DNA of 64,000 bases from CAWJPY01 sp963844865 (GCA_963844865.1 CAWJPY010000005.1:124001-188000); one strand, 5' to 3'. Numbered from the stretch's first letter, positions 37,185-46,719 are shown. A program made the numbers and translations. Notes: generated by a model not told the origin, from the letters alone.

Positions 37185-38510
37185 ATGGCGGTAGCGGCAT
37201 CGTGGGACAAGATCGTGCTCGGTGGCACCGTGCTCACCATGGAACCCGGGAGCCAACCCATCGCCAACGGCGCCGTGGCCATCGCCAAGGACAAGATCGC
37301 CGCGGTGGGTCCGGCCGAGGAGCTGCTGGAGCTCGCCCCGACTGGTGAGGTGATCACCGCCTCGAACTGCATCGTGATGCCCGGTCTGGTGAACACGCAC
37401 GCCCACCTGGCCATGACCCTGCTCCGCGGCATCGCCGACGACCTGCCCCTCCAGGAGTGGCTGGAGGAGCACATCTGGCCGGCGGAGAAGCACCACATCA
37501 CCCGCGAAACCGTCCGCCTCGGCACCCAGCTCGCGGTCGCTGAGCAGCTCCTGGCCGGGGTCACCACCACCACCGACATGTACTTCTTCGCCGGAGAGGT
37601 GGCCGCGGTGCTGGCCGAGGCCGGGATGCGCGGCGTGGTGGCGGAGTCCATGTTGGACTTCGCCACTCCGAGCTGCGACACACCCGACGAGATGCTGGCC
37701 ATGCAGCGCGAGCTGATCGAAAGCTTCCGGGACCATCCCCTGATCACACCCTCGGTGGCGGCGCACACCCCGTACACGGTGAGCGCGGCGAACCTCGCGC
37801 GCGAAGCGGAGCTCGCGGAGGAGCTGGAGGTCCCCCTCCAGATCCACGTCTCCGAGACCCGTTGGGAGGTGGAGAAGCTGCTGGCGGAGAAGGGCGTCTC
37901 GCCCGTCGCCTACCTCGCCGACCTGGGAGTCCTGTCGGAGCGCACCATCGCGGTGCACTGCGTTCACCTATCGGGTGAGGACTTGGACCTGCTGGACGAG
38001 TTCGAGGTCGGGGTCTCCCACAACCCGGCCAGCAACCTCAAGCTCTCCTCGGGCGTGGCTCCCCTGCCCGCCATCCTGGAGCGCGGCCTCAAGGTCGGGC
38101 TCGGCACCGACGGGCCGGCCTCCAACAACACCCTCGATCTCCTCCGGGACATGCAGCTCTGCGCGCTCCTGCACAAGGGCGTCACGGGCATCCCGACCGT
38201 GCTTCCCGCACGGACCATGGTCGAGATGGTGACCTCCGGGGGCGCTCGGGTGCTCGGGCTGGAGGACAGGATCGGCACCTTGACCGAGGGGCGGGAAGCC
38301 GACCTGGTGTGCATCGCGGTCGACCAGCCCCACAGTGTGCCCATCTACGACCCCTACTCCCATCTCGTCTTCGCCGCGCGCTCGGCCGACGTCCGCCACG
38401 TGCTCGTCGGCGGCAAGGTGGTGGTGCGCAACCACTCGCTGGAGACTATCGACCTGGAGACGGTGCTCGCCGAGGCGCGGGAGACGGCGACCCGCATCTC
38501 CGGCTCCTAG
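37185..38510 (+). CDS. amidohydrolase, MTA/SAH deaminase-like
   Basis: A predicted 441-residue TIM-barrel amidohydrolase. Metal-binding NTHAHLAMTLLRG (near residue 68) and a SHNPASNLKLSSGVAP segment, plus a GTDGPASNNTLDLLRDM aspartate, are the MtaD/TrzN/ATZ-like signatures for hydrolytic deamination of adenosine derivatives such as methylthioadenosine or S-adenosylhomocysteine. The N- and C-terminal strands form the small beta-sandwich. The ATG at 37185 lies in a GAGGCC context after GGAGGGGGG. Substrate preference is inferred, and other amino-heterocycles are possible. Confidence 0.9.
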   Translation: MAVAASWDKIVLGGTVLTMEPGSQPIANGAVAIAKDKIAAVGPAEELLELAPTGEVITASNCIVMPGLVNTHAHLAMTLLRGIADDLPLQEWLEEHIWPAEKHHITRETVRLGTQLAVAEQLLAGVTTTTDMYFFAGEVAAVLAEAGMRGVVAESMLDFATPSCDTPDEMLAMQRELIESFRDHPLITPSVAAHTPYTVSAANLAREAELAEELEVPLQIHVSETRWEVEKLLAEKGVSPVAYLADLGVLSERTIAVHCVHLSGEDLDLLDEFEVGVSHNPASNLKLSSGVAPLPAILERGLKVGLGTDGPASNNTLDLLRDMQLCALLHKGVTGIPTVLPARTMVEMVTSGGARVLGLEDRIGTLTEGREADLVCIAVDQPHSVPIYDPYSHLVFAARSADVRHVLVGGKVVVRNHSLETIDLETVLAEARETATRISGS

Positions 38511-38535
38511 GGGCAGCGAAAGGAGTCAGGCAGCC

Positions 38536-39456
38536 ATGAACGCCATCCCCGGTCACATCCTGTTGGCCACGGACTTCTCCCCGGCCGGGGAGCGGGCCCA
38601 GGCCTTGGCCATGGATCTGGCGCGCACCTTCGGGGCCGCGCTCCACCTGCTGCACGTCCAGGTGCTGCTGGACGACCCCCACCTCGACCGGGAGCACCAC
38701 GCGGCCCTGGAGACCTTCATCGGCGAGACCGACGAACGCCGACGCGCGGCGTTGCAGGCCCCGTTGTCGGGAGTGGACGTCGAGGTCCACACGCACCTCG
38801 TGCGCGGCATCTCGGCGGCTGAAGCGATCGTCGAGACCTGCGGCGATCTCGGCTGCGAGCTGGTGGTCGTGGGAACCCACGGTCGCCGGGGGCTGACCCA
38901 CCTCCTGCTCGGGTCGGTGGCCGAACGGGTGCTCAGGACCTCCCCGGTGCCCGTCCTCACCGTGGGGCCCGACGGCGGCGGGCACGCCGATGGCATTCGC
39001 CGGATCCTGACTCCCTACGACTTCTCCCCCTACAGCGCCGACGCCCTCCGCACCGCCGCCGCCTGGGCTCGCAGGCTGGGGGCCGAGGTCACGGTGATGC
39101 ACGTCGTGGAGCCCGTGGTCTACCCCGAGTTCTACGCGGTGGACATGCTCCCGGAGGAGATGCTCGGCCGCCTCAAGACGAGGTCCGACCAGGCGTTGCG
39201 CGAGGCCGTTGCCGAGCTCCTGCCCGGGTTGCAGACGAAGACTGTGGTCCGCGTGGGGCGAGCCTCGGACGCTATCGTCAGCGAAGCTGCACCCTCAGAC
39301 TACGACATGGTGGTGATGGGCACCCGCGGCCTCTCGGCCATCGAGCACCTGCTCCTGGGTTCCGTGGCGGAGAGTGTGCTGCGTCGCGCCCACGTCCCCC
39401 TGCTCGCCGTGCGCGGTGAGAACGGGAACACCGAGTTCGAGGACGACGGCGGCTAG
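38536..39456 (+). CDS. tandem universal stress protein
   Basis: A 306-residue cytoplasmic protein with two Usp domains (about 1-150 and 155-296). Each has the ATP-type motif: VVVGTHGRRGLTHLLLGSVAERVLRTSPVPVLTV and VVMGTRGLSAIEHLLLGSVAESVLRRAHVPLLAV, of the G-2x-G-9x-G(S/T) form. The ATG has AAGGAG upstream. Its TAG stop overlaps the GTG of pth by one base, so the two are translationally coupled. Binding ATP is likely; the physiological role is not predictable. Confidence 0.95.
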   Translation: MNAIPGHILLATDFSPAGERAQALAMDLARTFGAALHLLHVQVLLDDPHLDREHHAALETFIGETDERRRAALQAPLSGVDVEVHTHLVRGISAAEAIVETCGDLGCELVVVGTHGRRGLTHLLLGSVAERVLRTSPVPVLTVGPDGGGHADGIRRILTPYDFSPYSADALRTAAAWARRLGAEVTVMHVVEPVVYPEFYAVDMLPEEMLGRLKTRSDQALREAVAELLPGLQTKTVVRVGRASDAIVSEAAPSDYDMVVMGTRGLSAIEHLLLGSVAESVLRRAHVPLLAVRGENGNTEFEDDGG

Positions 39457-40040
39457 TGCGCATTCACCTGGTGGTCGGCCTGGGCAACCCGGGCGCCGAG
39501 TACGCCGCCAGCCGCCACAACGTCGGCTTCAGGGTCGTGGACGAGCTCGCCCGACGTCACCAGGGAGGGGGCTGGCGGACGCGGTGCCTCAGCATGGTGA
39601 CCCCGGCCACGCTCGAGGTTCCCGTGCTGCTCGCGAAGCCGCTCACGTACATGAACCGCTCGGGGCAGGCGGTCGCCCGCCTCCTGGGCCATCTGGAGAT
39701 CGAGCCGCCCCACATGCTGGTGGTGGTGGACGACGTGGACCTGCCCCTCGGCGCGCTGCGGCTGCGGCGAAGCGGAGGACCCGGCACGCACAAGGGCCTG
39801 CGCGACATCTGCTCCACGGTGGGGGAGGAGTTCCCCCGCCTGCGCGTGGGAGTGCGCGGCGATGCGCCGTGGGAGGATCTGGCGGACTACGTCACCAGCC
39901 CGTTCAGCACCGTCGAGGAGGAGCTGCTCGGAGAGGTCGTGGGGCGAGCGGCCGATGCCGTCGAGACGGCGGTCGCCCACGACCTGGACCGGGCCATGAG
40001 CGAGTTCAACCGACGTGACGGGAGCGCGACCGGAGGCTGA
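39456..40040 (+). CDS. pth: peptidyl-tRNA hydrolase
   Basis: A 194-residue enzyme that frees tRNA from stalled peptides. It has Asn11 and the GLGNPG loop, catalytic His21 (SRHNVGF), YMNRSGQ, and the VVVDDVDLPLG aspartate. GTG overlaps the upstream stress-protein stop by one base. In many bacteria pth follows rplY on the same strand; here it is next to rplY but tail-to-tail, 19 bases apart. Confidence 0.96.
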   Translation: MRIHLVVGLGNPGAEYAASRHNVGFRVVDELARRHQGGGWRTRCLSMVTPATLEVPVLLAKPLTYMNRSGQAVARLLGHLEIEPPHMLVVVDDVDLPLGALRLRRSGGPGTHKGLRDICSTVGEEFPRLRVGVRGDAPWEDLADYVTSPFSTVEEELLGEVVGRAADAVETAVAHDLDRAMSEFNRRDGSATGG

Positions 40041-40059
40041 GGCGCGGTCCGGCGCGGCC

Positions 40060-40749
40060 CTACTCCCCCTCCTCCCCTTCGCCTTCCTCGCCACGGCCGC
40101 GGCGGATGAGCTCCGGCTCCTCGGCCTCCTCGATGACGAGCTCCCCTTCCGCCTCTTCCTCCTCGAGACCGAGGCCACGCGGCGCCTCCACCAGGACCAC
40201 GACGCGCTGTGGGTCGTCCGCGAACTTACCGCTCGGCGGGAGCCGATCCTGGAGGTCACCCACAACCACGTTGTCACCGATGTCGAAATCGCTGACGTCG
40301 ACCGTGATCTTGTCGAGCATCTCGCGGGGGAGGACCTCCACCCCGAGCTCCCGGGTCACGAAGTCCATCCTGCCGCCCTGACGGATGCCCAGGCAGTCAC
40401 CGGTCAGCTCCACCGGGACCATCACGTGGACCTTGTGGCCGCGCGTGATGCGGATGAAGTCGATGTGCAGGAACTTCCCGGAGATGGGGTCCTTCTGGAT
40501 CTCCTTGATCATGGTTTCCCGCTGCTCCTTGGAGTTGGGGAGCTTCAGCAGGAAGATGGTGTTCTCGCCGGCAGCCTGGCTGAGAACCTCCTTGACGGCC
40601 GTCTCTTCGACGACGATGGGGACCGCGGGCCGATCGCCGCCGTACACCACCGCCGGGATGTGACCCTCGCGCCGGATCCTCGAGGACGCCGACTTCCCGA
40701 AGTCGTCACGGGTCTGCACTGTGATCACCAGGTTTCCACGTTCGCTCAT
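40060..40749 (-). CDS. rplY: 50S ribosomal protein L25, long CTC form
   Basis: A 229-residue CTC-type L25: an N-terminal L25 domain (RDDFGKSASSRIRREGHIPAVVYGG) that binds 5S rRNA, then the CTC beta-domain (PVELTGDCLGIRQGGRMDFVTRELGVEVLP). The tail after residue 190 is strongly acidic and low-complexity. The ATG has AAGGAG upstream. It lies 19 bases downstream of prs in the conserved prs-rplY unit. Confidence 0.96.
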   Translation of the reverse strand: MSERGNLVITVQTRDDFGKSASSRIRREGHIPAVVYGGDRPAVPIVVEETAVKEVLSQAAGENTIFLLKLPNSKEQRETMIKEIQKDPISGKFLHIDFIRITRGHKVHVMVPVELTGDCLGIRQGGRMDFVTRELGVEVLPREMLDKITVDVSDFDIGDNVVVGDLQDRLPPSGKFADDPQRVVVLVEAPRGLGLEEEEAEGELVIEEAEEPELIRRGRGEEGEGEEGE

Positions 40750-40768
40750 TGTCAGGGTCTCCTTGTCG

Positions 40769-41716
40769 TCACACGAACAGGCTCGACACCGAGGCACCCT
40801 CGTGGATGCGGCGGATCGCCTCGCCGAGCAGGACCGCCAGGGACAGCTGCTCGATCTTGGGGCAACGCACCGCGTCGGCACTGAGCGTCAGGGTGTCCGT
40901 CACCATCACCTTGTCGATTGGGCTGCCGCTGATGCGTTCGATGGCCGGCCCCGAAAAGACCGGGTGCACGGCGGCCGCATACACCGAGTTCGCGCCGCGC
41001 TCGAGCAGCGCCTCCGAGGTCTTCACCAGGGTCCCGGCGGTGTCGATGATGTCGTCCACGATCACGCAGTCGCAGCCCTCGACGGCACCGATGACGTGCA
41101 TGATCTCCGCCTTGTTGGCCTCCGGCCTCCGCTTGTCCATGATCGCCAGCTCGACCTTCAGCCTCTTGGCGAAGGCCCGCGCCCGCTCGACACCGCCGGC
41201 GTCCGGCGACACGAGCATCAAACGCTCCAGGCCCTTGCGCCGGATCGCGTCGATCAGGACCGGCGCGGCGTAGAGGTGATCCACCGGGATGTCGAAGAAC
41301 CCCTGGATCTGCGGGGCGTGCAGATCGATGGTCAGCACGCGGGTAGCGCCGGCGGAGGTGATCAGGTTGGCGATCAGCTTGGCGGTGATGGGCACCCGCG
41401 GCGCGTCCTTGCGGTCCTGGCGTGCATATCCCATGTACGGCATGACCACGCAGATCCGGCTCGGCGAGGCCCGTCGAAAGGCGTCGAGCATGATGAGCAG
41501 CTCGATGAGGGACTCATTCGGCGGCTGCCCGGTGGGCTGCACGATGAACACGTCGGCACCGCGAACGTTGTCCTCGATCTGGCAGTAGATCTCCCCGTCC
41601 GAGAAGTTGCCGAGGCGCACCCGCCCCTTCTCGATCTGCAGGTATCCGCAGATCGCCTCCGCGAGCGGGAGGTTGGCCCGTCCGGAGAAGACGAAGAGGG
41701 GCTGCTCCTTCAGCAT
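40769..41716 (-). CDS. prs: ribose-phosphate pyrophosphokinase (PRPP synthase)
   Basis: A predicted 315-residue class I PRPP synthase making phosphoribosyl pyrophosphate from ribose 5-phosphate and ATP. It shows FSGRANLPLAEAI, the flexible loop YGYARQDRK-like segment, the DLHAPQIQGFFDIP block, and the PRPP signature VDDIIDTAGTL. The gene starts seven bases from the 3' end of tRNA-Gln, so the tRNA may be processed from the prs transcript. No frame problem. Confidence 0.97.
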   Translation of the reverse strand: MLKEQPLFVFSGRANLPLAEAICGYLQIEKGRVRLGNFSDGEIYCQIEDNVRGADVFIVQPTGQPPNESLIELLIMLDAFRRASPSRICVVMPYMGYARQDRKDAPRVPITAKLIANLITSAGATRVLTIDLHAPQIQGFFDIPVDHLYAAPVLIDAIRRKGLERLMLVSPDAGGVERARAFAKRLKVELAIMDKRRPEANKAEIMHVIGAVEGCDCVIVDDIIDTAGTLVKTSEALLERGANSVYAAAVHPVFSGPAIERISGSPIDKVMVTDTLTLSADAVRCPKIEQLSLAVLLGEAIRRIHEGASVSSLFV

Positions 41717-41723
41717 TGCATTC

Positions 41724-41798
41724 TGGCTGGGGCGGCAGGATTCGAACCTGCGGATGCCGGTTCCAAAGACCGGTGGCTTACCGCTTGCCGACGCCCCA
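41724..41798 (-). tRNA. tRNA-Gln (UUG anticodon)
   Basis: A 75-base cloverleaf including an encoded CCA. The acceptor arms TGGGGCG and CGCCCCA pair, the anticodon stem CCGGT/ACCGG encloses the loop CTTTGGA with anticodon TTG, and the T arm contains GGTTCGAATCC. tRNA-Gln immediately upstream of prs is also the arrangement in pseudomonads. Confidence 0.96.
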
Positions 41799-41861
41799 CA
41801 GCGCCGGACAGTATAGCCGATCGCCGCGATCCGTCAGTGGCCCGCAGATCCGCCGCCTTCG

Positions 41862-42263
41862 TCAGCTCTCGCCTTTCTCCTGCCGACTCGGGGCGTCGGC
41901 CACCCAGTACTCCTCGGAGAACAGCCTGACGGCCAGCCGGTCCAACACCGACTGCCGCCCCTCCTGACCACGCTTCTTGCCGGACCCGGTCGCGGGGACC
42001 GCCAGGCTCGCCACCGCGTCCTCGAACTCGGCCAGGACCCGGCTCTCGATGACCTCGCGGGTCTCGCTGTTGAGGGGATGAGCGATGTCCCGCAGCTGCC
42101 CGGTGCGCGCCTTGCGCGCCGGCATGGTCACGAACAGCTGGCCCTCGCGACCCTCCATCACGCGCAAGTCGTTGACGATGAAACAGTCATCGATGACGAT
42201 GCTGGCGAACGCGCGGATCTTGCCGCCCTTCGCAGGCGTGATCCGAACCTCGGTTACTTCCAT
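41862..42263 (-). CDS. spoVG: SpoVG family protein
   Basis: A 133-residue DNA/RNA-binding protein of the SpoVG family: VTEVRITPAKGGKIRAFASIVID, then VNDLRVMEGREGQLFVTMPARK and DIAHPLNSETREVIE. The usual length is about 97, so the basic C-terminal tail is an extension. SpoVG is a global regulator in Firmicutes and Borrelia and is common in this synteny block in other phyla. The ATG has GAGGAACGAG upstream. The gene occupies the place near tRNA-Gln and prs, where ispE commonly stands. Confidence 0.93.
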   Translation of the reverse strand: MEVTEVRITPAKGGKIRAFASIVIDDCFIVNDLRVMEGREGQLFVTMPARKARTGQLRDIAHPLNSETREVIESRVLAEFEDAVASLAVPATGSGKKRGQEGRQSVLDRLAVRLFSEEYWVADAPSRQEKGES

Positions 42264-42472
42264 CTCGTTCCTCGCAATTCCCCTCGGCGCGACGGTTGCT
42301 CGCACGCCACCGTCGCCAGAGGATACACGACTCCCCTGCGCGCCGTCACTCCAGCGACGGACGCCGGCCGCTCCCCATCCGCGTCCGCGCCCCGGGCCGG
42401 GACGGCGGCTGCGATCAGCCGACCACGGCAGCCGACAGCGGTTCGCTGTCGATTGTGACGGCGCGGGGGAGC

Positions 42473-43264
42473 TCAGGGGCCGCCGGCGCCGGGCGCCGAG
42501 ATCGCACCGCGACCCTCTCCGGCCTCCGCGCACATCGGCAGCTCAGGGAGGGCCGGCAGGGCCTGCACCCGGTTCCACTGCAACCGCAGCAGCTCGAGCT
42601 CCGCCCAGCGGCCGTCCACGGACCACGCCTTCAGCCACCCCGGCACGGTCAGGCGATGATCGCGCAGCACGATCCTCCAGCCGGAGCCGTCCGCGGCGCT
42701 GCCGTCCTCCACCTCCGTCACCCGCCACGGATCCGGGGCGACGGTCACCAGGCCGACCCACCCCACTCCCGTGATACGCAACCTGCCGTCGGAGGTGAGA
42801 CCGATCCGATCCGACGGCACTGCCGGAAGCCGGCCGCCGAGGAGCCGCGCCGCCTCCGGCAGCGGCAGGCTGGACACGCCGAGCACCCCTGACAACGTGT
42901 CGGCGGCGAAGCGACAGCCCTCGCGCAGGTCGAACACCTCCGGTGGCGCCGCGCCCGACCACGCCGTGACGGAGAGGGCCGAGCCGAACGGCTCGCTGAT
43001 GGTGAGCCTCCCCTGCTCGCCCAGGACCAGCACCGAGAACGAGAGCCCCCCCGAGGCTGGGACGCGGAGACGGTACAGGGCCCCCATGCTCCCCGGCAGG
43101 GGCCCGGAGAGCTCCTCCCGGGCGACGTCGAGCTGCTCGGGACCGAGGCCTGTGCCGGAAGCGGCGGATCGGCACCCGACGCCGATGCCTGCAGCCACCA
43201 CCAGGCCGAGCAGCGTCACCGCGGCCAGCGTCCCCCGCGCGCCCGCTCGCTCACTCCTTGGCAT
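42473..43264 (-). CDS. LolB-like outer-membrane lipoprotein (putative)
   Basis: A 263-residue predicted lipoprotein: signal peptide with a GIGVGC-type lipobox (Cys near 31), then a beta-rich domain (MGALYRLRVPASGGLSFSVLVLGEQGRLTI, LRITGVGWVGLVTV) like LolB, the lipoprotein acceptor. The name rests on this pattern and on position: in pseudomonads lolB precedes ispE, tRNA-Gln and prs after a TPR gene, as here. The ATG overlaps the TPR gene stop by 14 bases. Direct sequence support for LolB is weak. Confidence 0.65.
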   Translation of the reverse strand: MPRSERAGARGTLAAVTLLGLVVAAGIGVGCRSAASGTGLGPEQLDVAREELSGPLPGSMGALYRLRVPASGGLSFSVLVLGEQGRLTISEPFGSALSVTAWSGAAPPEVFDLREGCRFAADTLSGVLGVSSLPLPEAARLLGGRLPAVPSDRIGLTSDGRLRITGVGWVGLVTVAPDPWRVTEVEDGSAADGSGWRIVLRDHRLTVPGWLKAWSVDGRWAELELLRLQWNRVQALPALPELPMCAEAGEGRGAISAPGAGGP

Positions 43265-45161
43265 CGCCGCTCTCGCCGAGCAGATCCCGAACGTGCTCCG
43301 GATGCTCGCAACCGCGGTCCAGCGCCTTCCGCAAGAGCTGGAGCCCCTCGTCGCGTTTGCCCTGGCGCAGGAGCACCTCGCCCAGGTGGGCCAAAATCGT
43401 GCCTTCGCCACCCGCGCTGTCCGCCGCCCGCCGCAACCAGAACTCGGCCTGGTCCAGGTCGCCCATCCGGTAGTGGACCCAACCCAGGGAGTCCAGGTAG
43501 GCGGAGTTCTCGGGATCGGCCGCCACCGCGGTGGAGATGAGCCGAAGCGCCTCCTCGAGGCTTTCGCCACGATCGGCCAGGCTGTACCCGAGGTAGTTGG
43601 CGGCCACCGGATCGCTCGGATCCCGGGCCACGAGCTGACGAAAGATGTGGTCGGCCTCGTCGTTTCGACCCAGCCGCTCCAGGGCCGCGGCGCGGGCAAA
43701 CAGAAGGTCGCGGGCCTCCGGCAGCCGCTCCAGGGCCGCAGCCGCTCGCTGCTCCACATCCTGCCATCTCTCGAGACGCTGCAGGATCTCGAGCCCGACC
43801 TGCACAACGTCCGCGTCGCTCGCGTCCAGGAGGGGTTCCAGGAGCTTGAAACCTCCCGCCTCGTCACCCATCCGCAGCCTGAACTCGGCCTCGAAGGCCC
43901 GGGCCAGGCGGCGTGCTCGACCTTCGAGCCGAGGCTGCAACCTGAGCATGGCCGCCACACCCCGGCTCCACGCCTCTTCCCGTCGATAGGTCTCGGCCTG
44001 GAGCACGGCGAGCTGTTCCCCGACCTCAGGCGACGGCACGATCCGGTCCAGCCAGTCCCGCGCTCTCAAGACCGAGCCGCCATAGAGCTCCACCCTGGCC
44101 CCGGCCACGGCCACCCGGCCGGCCCGCGGCGATCCGCTATCGGAGGACACCACCTCCCATGCCTTGCCGATCCAGGACCGGGCCGTCTCCAGGTCGCCGG
44201 TGTGCACGGTCGCCCAGGCGATGGCGGTGAGCAGATCCAGATTGTCGCGGTCCGACCGCAAGAGCTCCTGGTACCGATCCACGGCCTCCTGATAGCGCCC
44301 CAGGGTGGACAGGATGTAGGCCTCCAGGGTGCGCGCCGGCTTGGAGTCCGGCGCCGCTGTCAGGACGCGCCTGACGGCGCGCAGGGCGTCCTCGGGACGG
44401 CCGCCGTCGTACAACAGGGAAGCGGCTCGCAGGAGCTGGTCGAGGTCTGAGTCGTCCAGCCAGCGCAGCATCACCTCGCCGGCCTCCCCGGAACGCCCCT
44501 GCTCCACGAGCAGCTGGATCAGGCTCTCGCGGCAACTGCCGTGGTCACCGGAGCCGGCCCCGGCGCACTGCGCGTAGAGCTCGGCCGCCTCCTCAGAGCG
44601 CCCGAGCTTGCGCAGCAGGCTGGCCTCGTAGGCGAGGAGCTGGGGGTTGCCTCCCCGTGCTTGCCTCAGCTCCGCCACGAGCTTCTCCGCCTCCGCCACC
44701 TTGCCCTCTCGCTCCAGGATCTGAGCCAGCGTCAGCTGGACGTTGGCGTCGTCGGGCCGTTCGCCCAATGCCGACCTGAGCGCCTTCTCGGCGGCGGGCA
44801 GAAGCGTCTCGTCCGACGCCGAGGCACGCGCCAACGCCAACGCCTTCACCCGTTGGCCGTACGCGTCGAGCTCGCCGCTCTCGTCCAGGACGTCCACCGC
44901 CTTCTGGACGAGGCCCACCTCGAGCAGCAGCGCCGCGTACCGCACGCGGATCTCCTGCACCTCGGGCTCTTCCTCGACGGCTCGATCGTACGCTCGGAGA
45001 GCCTCGCGATAGTTGTCCCGAGACTCCGCGAGGCGGGCCGCGATGAAGTCCTGCAGACCTGGCTCGACGGGCGCGGACGTCGCGGGCTGGTCCGCAGCCG
45101 TCACCACGCTCGCGGCCAGTACCCACAATCCCAGCCACACCCCCGCACGCCGAAATGTCAT
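43251..45161 (-). CDS. exported TPR-repeat protein
   Basis: A 636-residue protein with a signal peptide (about 1-22, cleaved near VVTAAD) and TPR units along its length, for example AANYLGYSLADRGESLEEALRLI, AYLDSLGWVHYRMGDLDQAEFWL and GEVLLRQGKRDEGLQLL. This is the BepA/PilF-like long TPR type found before lolB in other Gram-negatives. It should be a periplasmic scaffold for envelope or secretion machinery. The ATG has GGAGGAGGAC. It is coupled to the LolB-like gene by a 14-base overlap. Confidence 0.85.
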   Translation of the reverse strand: MTFRRAGVWLGLWVLAASVVTAADQPATSAPVEPGLQDFIAARLAESRDNYREALRAYDRAVEEEPEVQEIRVRYAALLLEVGLVQKAVDVLDESGELDAYGQRVKALALARASASDETLLPAAEKALRSALGERPDDANVQLTLAQILEREGKVAEAEKLVAELRQARGGNPQLLAYEASLLRKLGRSEEAAELYAQCAGAGSGDHGSCRESLIQLLVEQGRSGEAGEVMLRWLDDSDLDQLLRAASLLYDGGRPEDALRAVRRVLTAAPDSKPARTLEAYILSTLGRYQEAVDRYQELLRSDRDNLDLLTAIAWATVHTGDLETARSWIGKAWEVVSSDSGSPRAGRVAVAGARVELYGGSVLRARDWLDRIVPSPEVGEQLAVLQAETYRREEAWSRGVAAMLRLQPRLEGRARRLARAFEAEFRLRMGDEAGGFKLLEPLLDASDADVVQVGLEILQRLERWQDVEQRAAAALERLPEARDLLFARAAALERLGRNDEADHIFRQLVARDPSDPVAANYLGYSLADRGESLEEALRLISTAVAADPENSAYLDSLGWVHYRMGDLDQAEFWLRRAADSAGGEGTILAHLGEVLLRQGKRDEGLQLLRKALDRGCEHPEHVRDLLGESGDAKE

Positions 45162-45297
45162 GTCCTCCTCCGTCGTGGCGCGTCGCCGGGGCCCGGGTGC
45201 TCCGGCGGCGCCGCCCCCAGGAGTGTACCGCGATCCACGGGGGCGCAACCTCCTCGCGCCGCGCACGCCCGGTGCCGGGTGTTACAATCCGGCGCGC

Positions 45298-46641
45298 ATG
45301 GAGACGCACGACCACAAGAGCGGACTGTTCACCGACCTCAGCTTCAACGACATCGACATCCCGGATGAGCTCCGGCGCGCGGTCGCCGACCTGGGCTTCG
45401 AGCACCTCACCCAGGTCCAGGCGGAGGTCATGCCGCTCACGCTCACGGGGAAAGACGTGGTCGCGCAGGCGCAGACCGGTTCCGGCAAGACCGCGGCCTA
45501 TCTGCTCACCATCTTCGCCCACTGCCTGCGCACGCCCCGGCCGAGCCCGGAGAACACCCCGCGAGCACTGATCGTCGCCCCCACTCGCGAGCTGGTGGTC
45601 CAGATCGGCAAGGACGCCCACGACCTCGGTCGGCACACCGGCCTTTCCGTACATGCGGTGTTCGGCGGCATCGACTACCGCAAGCAGCGGAACGTGCTCG
45701 CCGCGGGCACCGACCTCCTGATCGGGACGCCCGGTCGGCTCATCGACTACCACCGCCAGCAGGTCTACTCCCTACGCAAGACCGAGCTGGTCGTGATCGA
45801 CGAGTGCGACCGCCTCTTCGACATGGGCTTCGCCGACGATCTGCGCTGGCTGATGCGGCGCTTGCCCAACCCGAGGCAACGCCAATCCCTCATGTTCACC
45901 GCCACCCTCTCCTACAGGGTGATGACCCTCGGGTGGCGGCAGATGAACGAACCCACCGAGATCGTCATCAACCCCGAGCAGCTCACCCCGGAGACCATCC
46001 AGCAGGAGCTCTATCACGTCTCATCGCGGGAGAAGCTGTCCCTGCTCCTCGGCCTCCTGGAACGGGAAGGCAGCTCGCGGACCATGATCTTCGTCAACAC
46101 GCGCTACGGCGCGCGGCGGCTGGTGGAGGAGCTCAGGAGGCACGGCCACGGCTGCCGCGACCTCACCGGCAACGTCGCGCAGACCCGCCGCCTCCGCGTC
46201 CTCGACGACTTCCGGGAGGGCAAGCTCCCGATCCTCGTCGCCACCGACGTGGCCAGCCGAGGCCTCCACATCGAGGGCGTGAGCCACGTGATCAACTACG
46301 ACCTCCCCCAGGATCCCGAGGACTACGTGCACCGCATCGGCCGCACCGCTCGGGTTGGCGCCGCGGGGAAGGCCATCTCCCTGGCGTGCGAGGAGTACGT
46401 GTACTCACTGGACGCCATCCAGAAGCTCATCGGGTACGAGATCCCGACGGTCTTCGCGGACGACTCCCTGTACAAGGAGGTCCTCCCCCCGGAGGAGCGC
46501 CGTTCCTCCCGCAGCCACCGACGTGATCGCCGGCCCCGTCGCGGCGGAGGCGGCGGCGCTGGCCGAGGATCACGCTCGGGGGGCGGTCGCCGACGCCGGT
46601 CCTCCCCCCGCGGCGAGGACTCCGACTCGTCCGACGACTGA
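45298..46641 (+). CDS. DEAD-box RNA helicase, RhlB-like, with DECD box
   Basis: A 447-residue ATP-dependent RNA helicase. Motifs: AQTGSGKT (58-65), PTRELVVQIG, TPGRLID, motif II VIDECD (Asp168-Asp171; DECD rather than DEAD), motif III FTATLSYRV (TAT for SAT), and HRIGRTAR. The segment DRLFDMGFADDLRWLMRR and LSYRVMTL are closest to RhlB, which works with RNase E. The C-terminal 45 residues are an RG/RS-rich disordered tail. The ATG begins the family N-terminus. No RNase E gene is near. The helicase assignment is firm; the RhlB subtype is inferred. Confidence 0.92.
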   Translation: METHDHKSGLFTDLSFNDIDIPDELRRAVADLGFEHLTQVQAEVMPLTLTGKDVVAQAQTGSGKTAAYLLTIFAHCLRTPRPSPENTPRALIVAPTRELVVQIGKDAHDLGRHTGLSVHAVFGGIDYRKQRNVLAAGTDLLIGTPGRLIDYHRQQVYSLRKTELVVIDECDRLFDMGFADDLRWLMRRLPNPRQRQSLMFTATLSYRVMTLGWRQMNEPTEIVINPEQLTPETIQQELYHVSSREKLSLLLGLLEREGSSRTMIFVNTRYGARRLVEELRRHGHGCRDLTGNVAQTRRLRVLDDFREGKLPILVATDVASRGLHIEGVSHVINYDLPQDPEDYVHRIGRTARVGAAGKAISLACEEYVYSLDAIQKLIGYEIPTVFADDSLYKEVLPPEERRSSRSHRRDRRPRRGGGGGAGRGSRSGGGRRRRSSPRGEDSDSSDD

Positions 46642-46719
46642 CGCGAACGGGCCCTGTCACCCCACGGTCGGCCCGGCAGCCGGCCGACCTCTCTCACACG
46701 CTGCGGGATCGCCGGGGAC

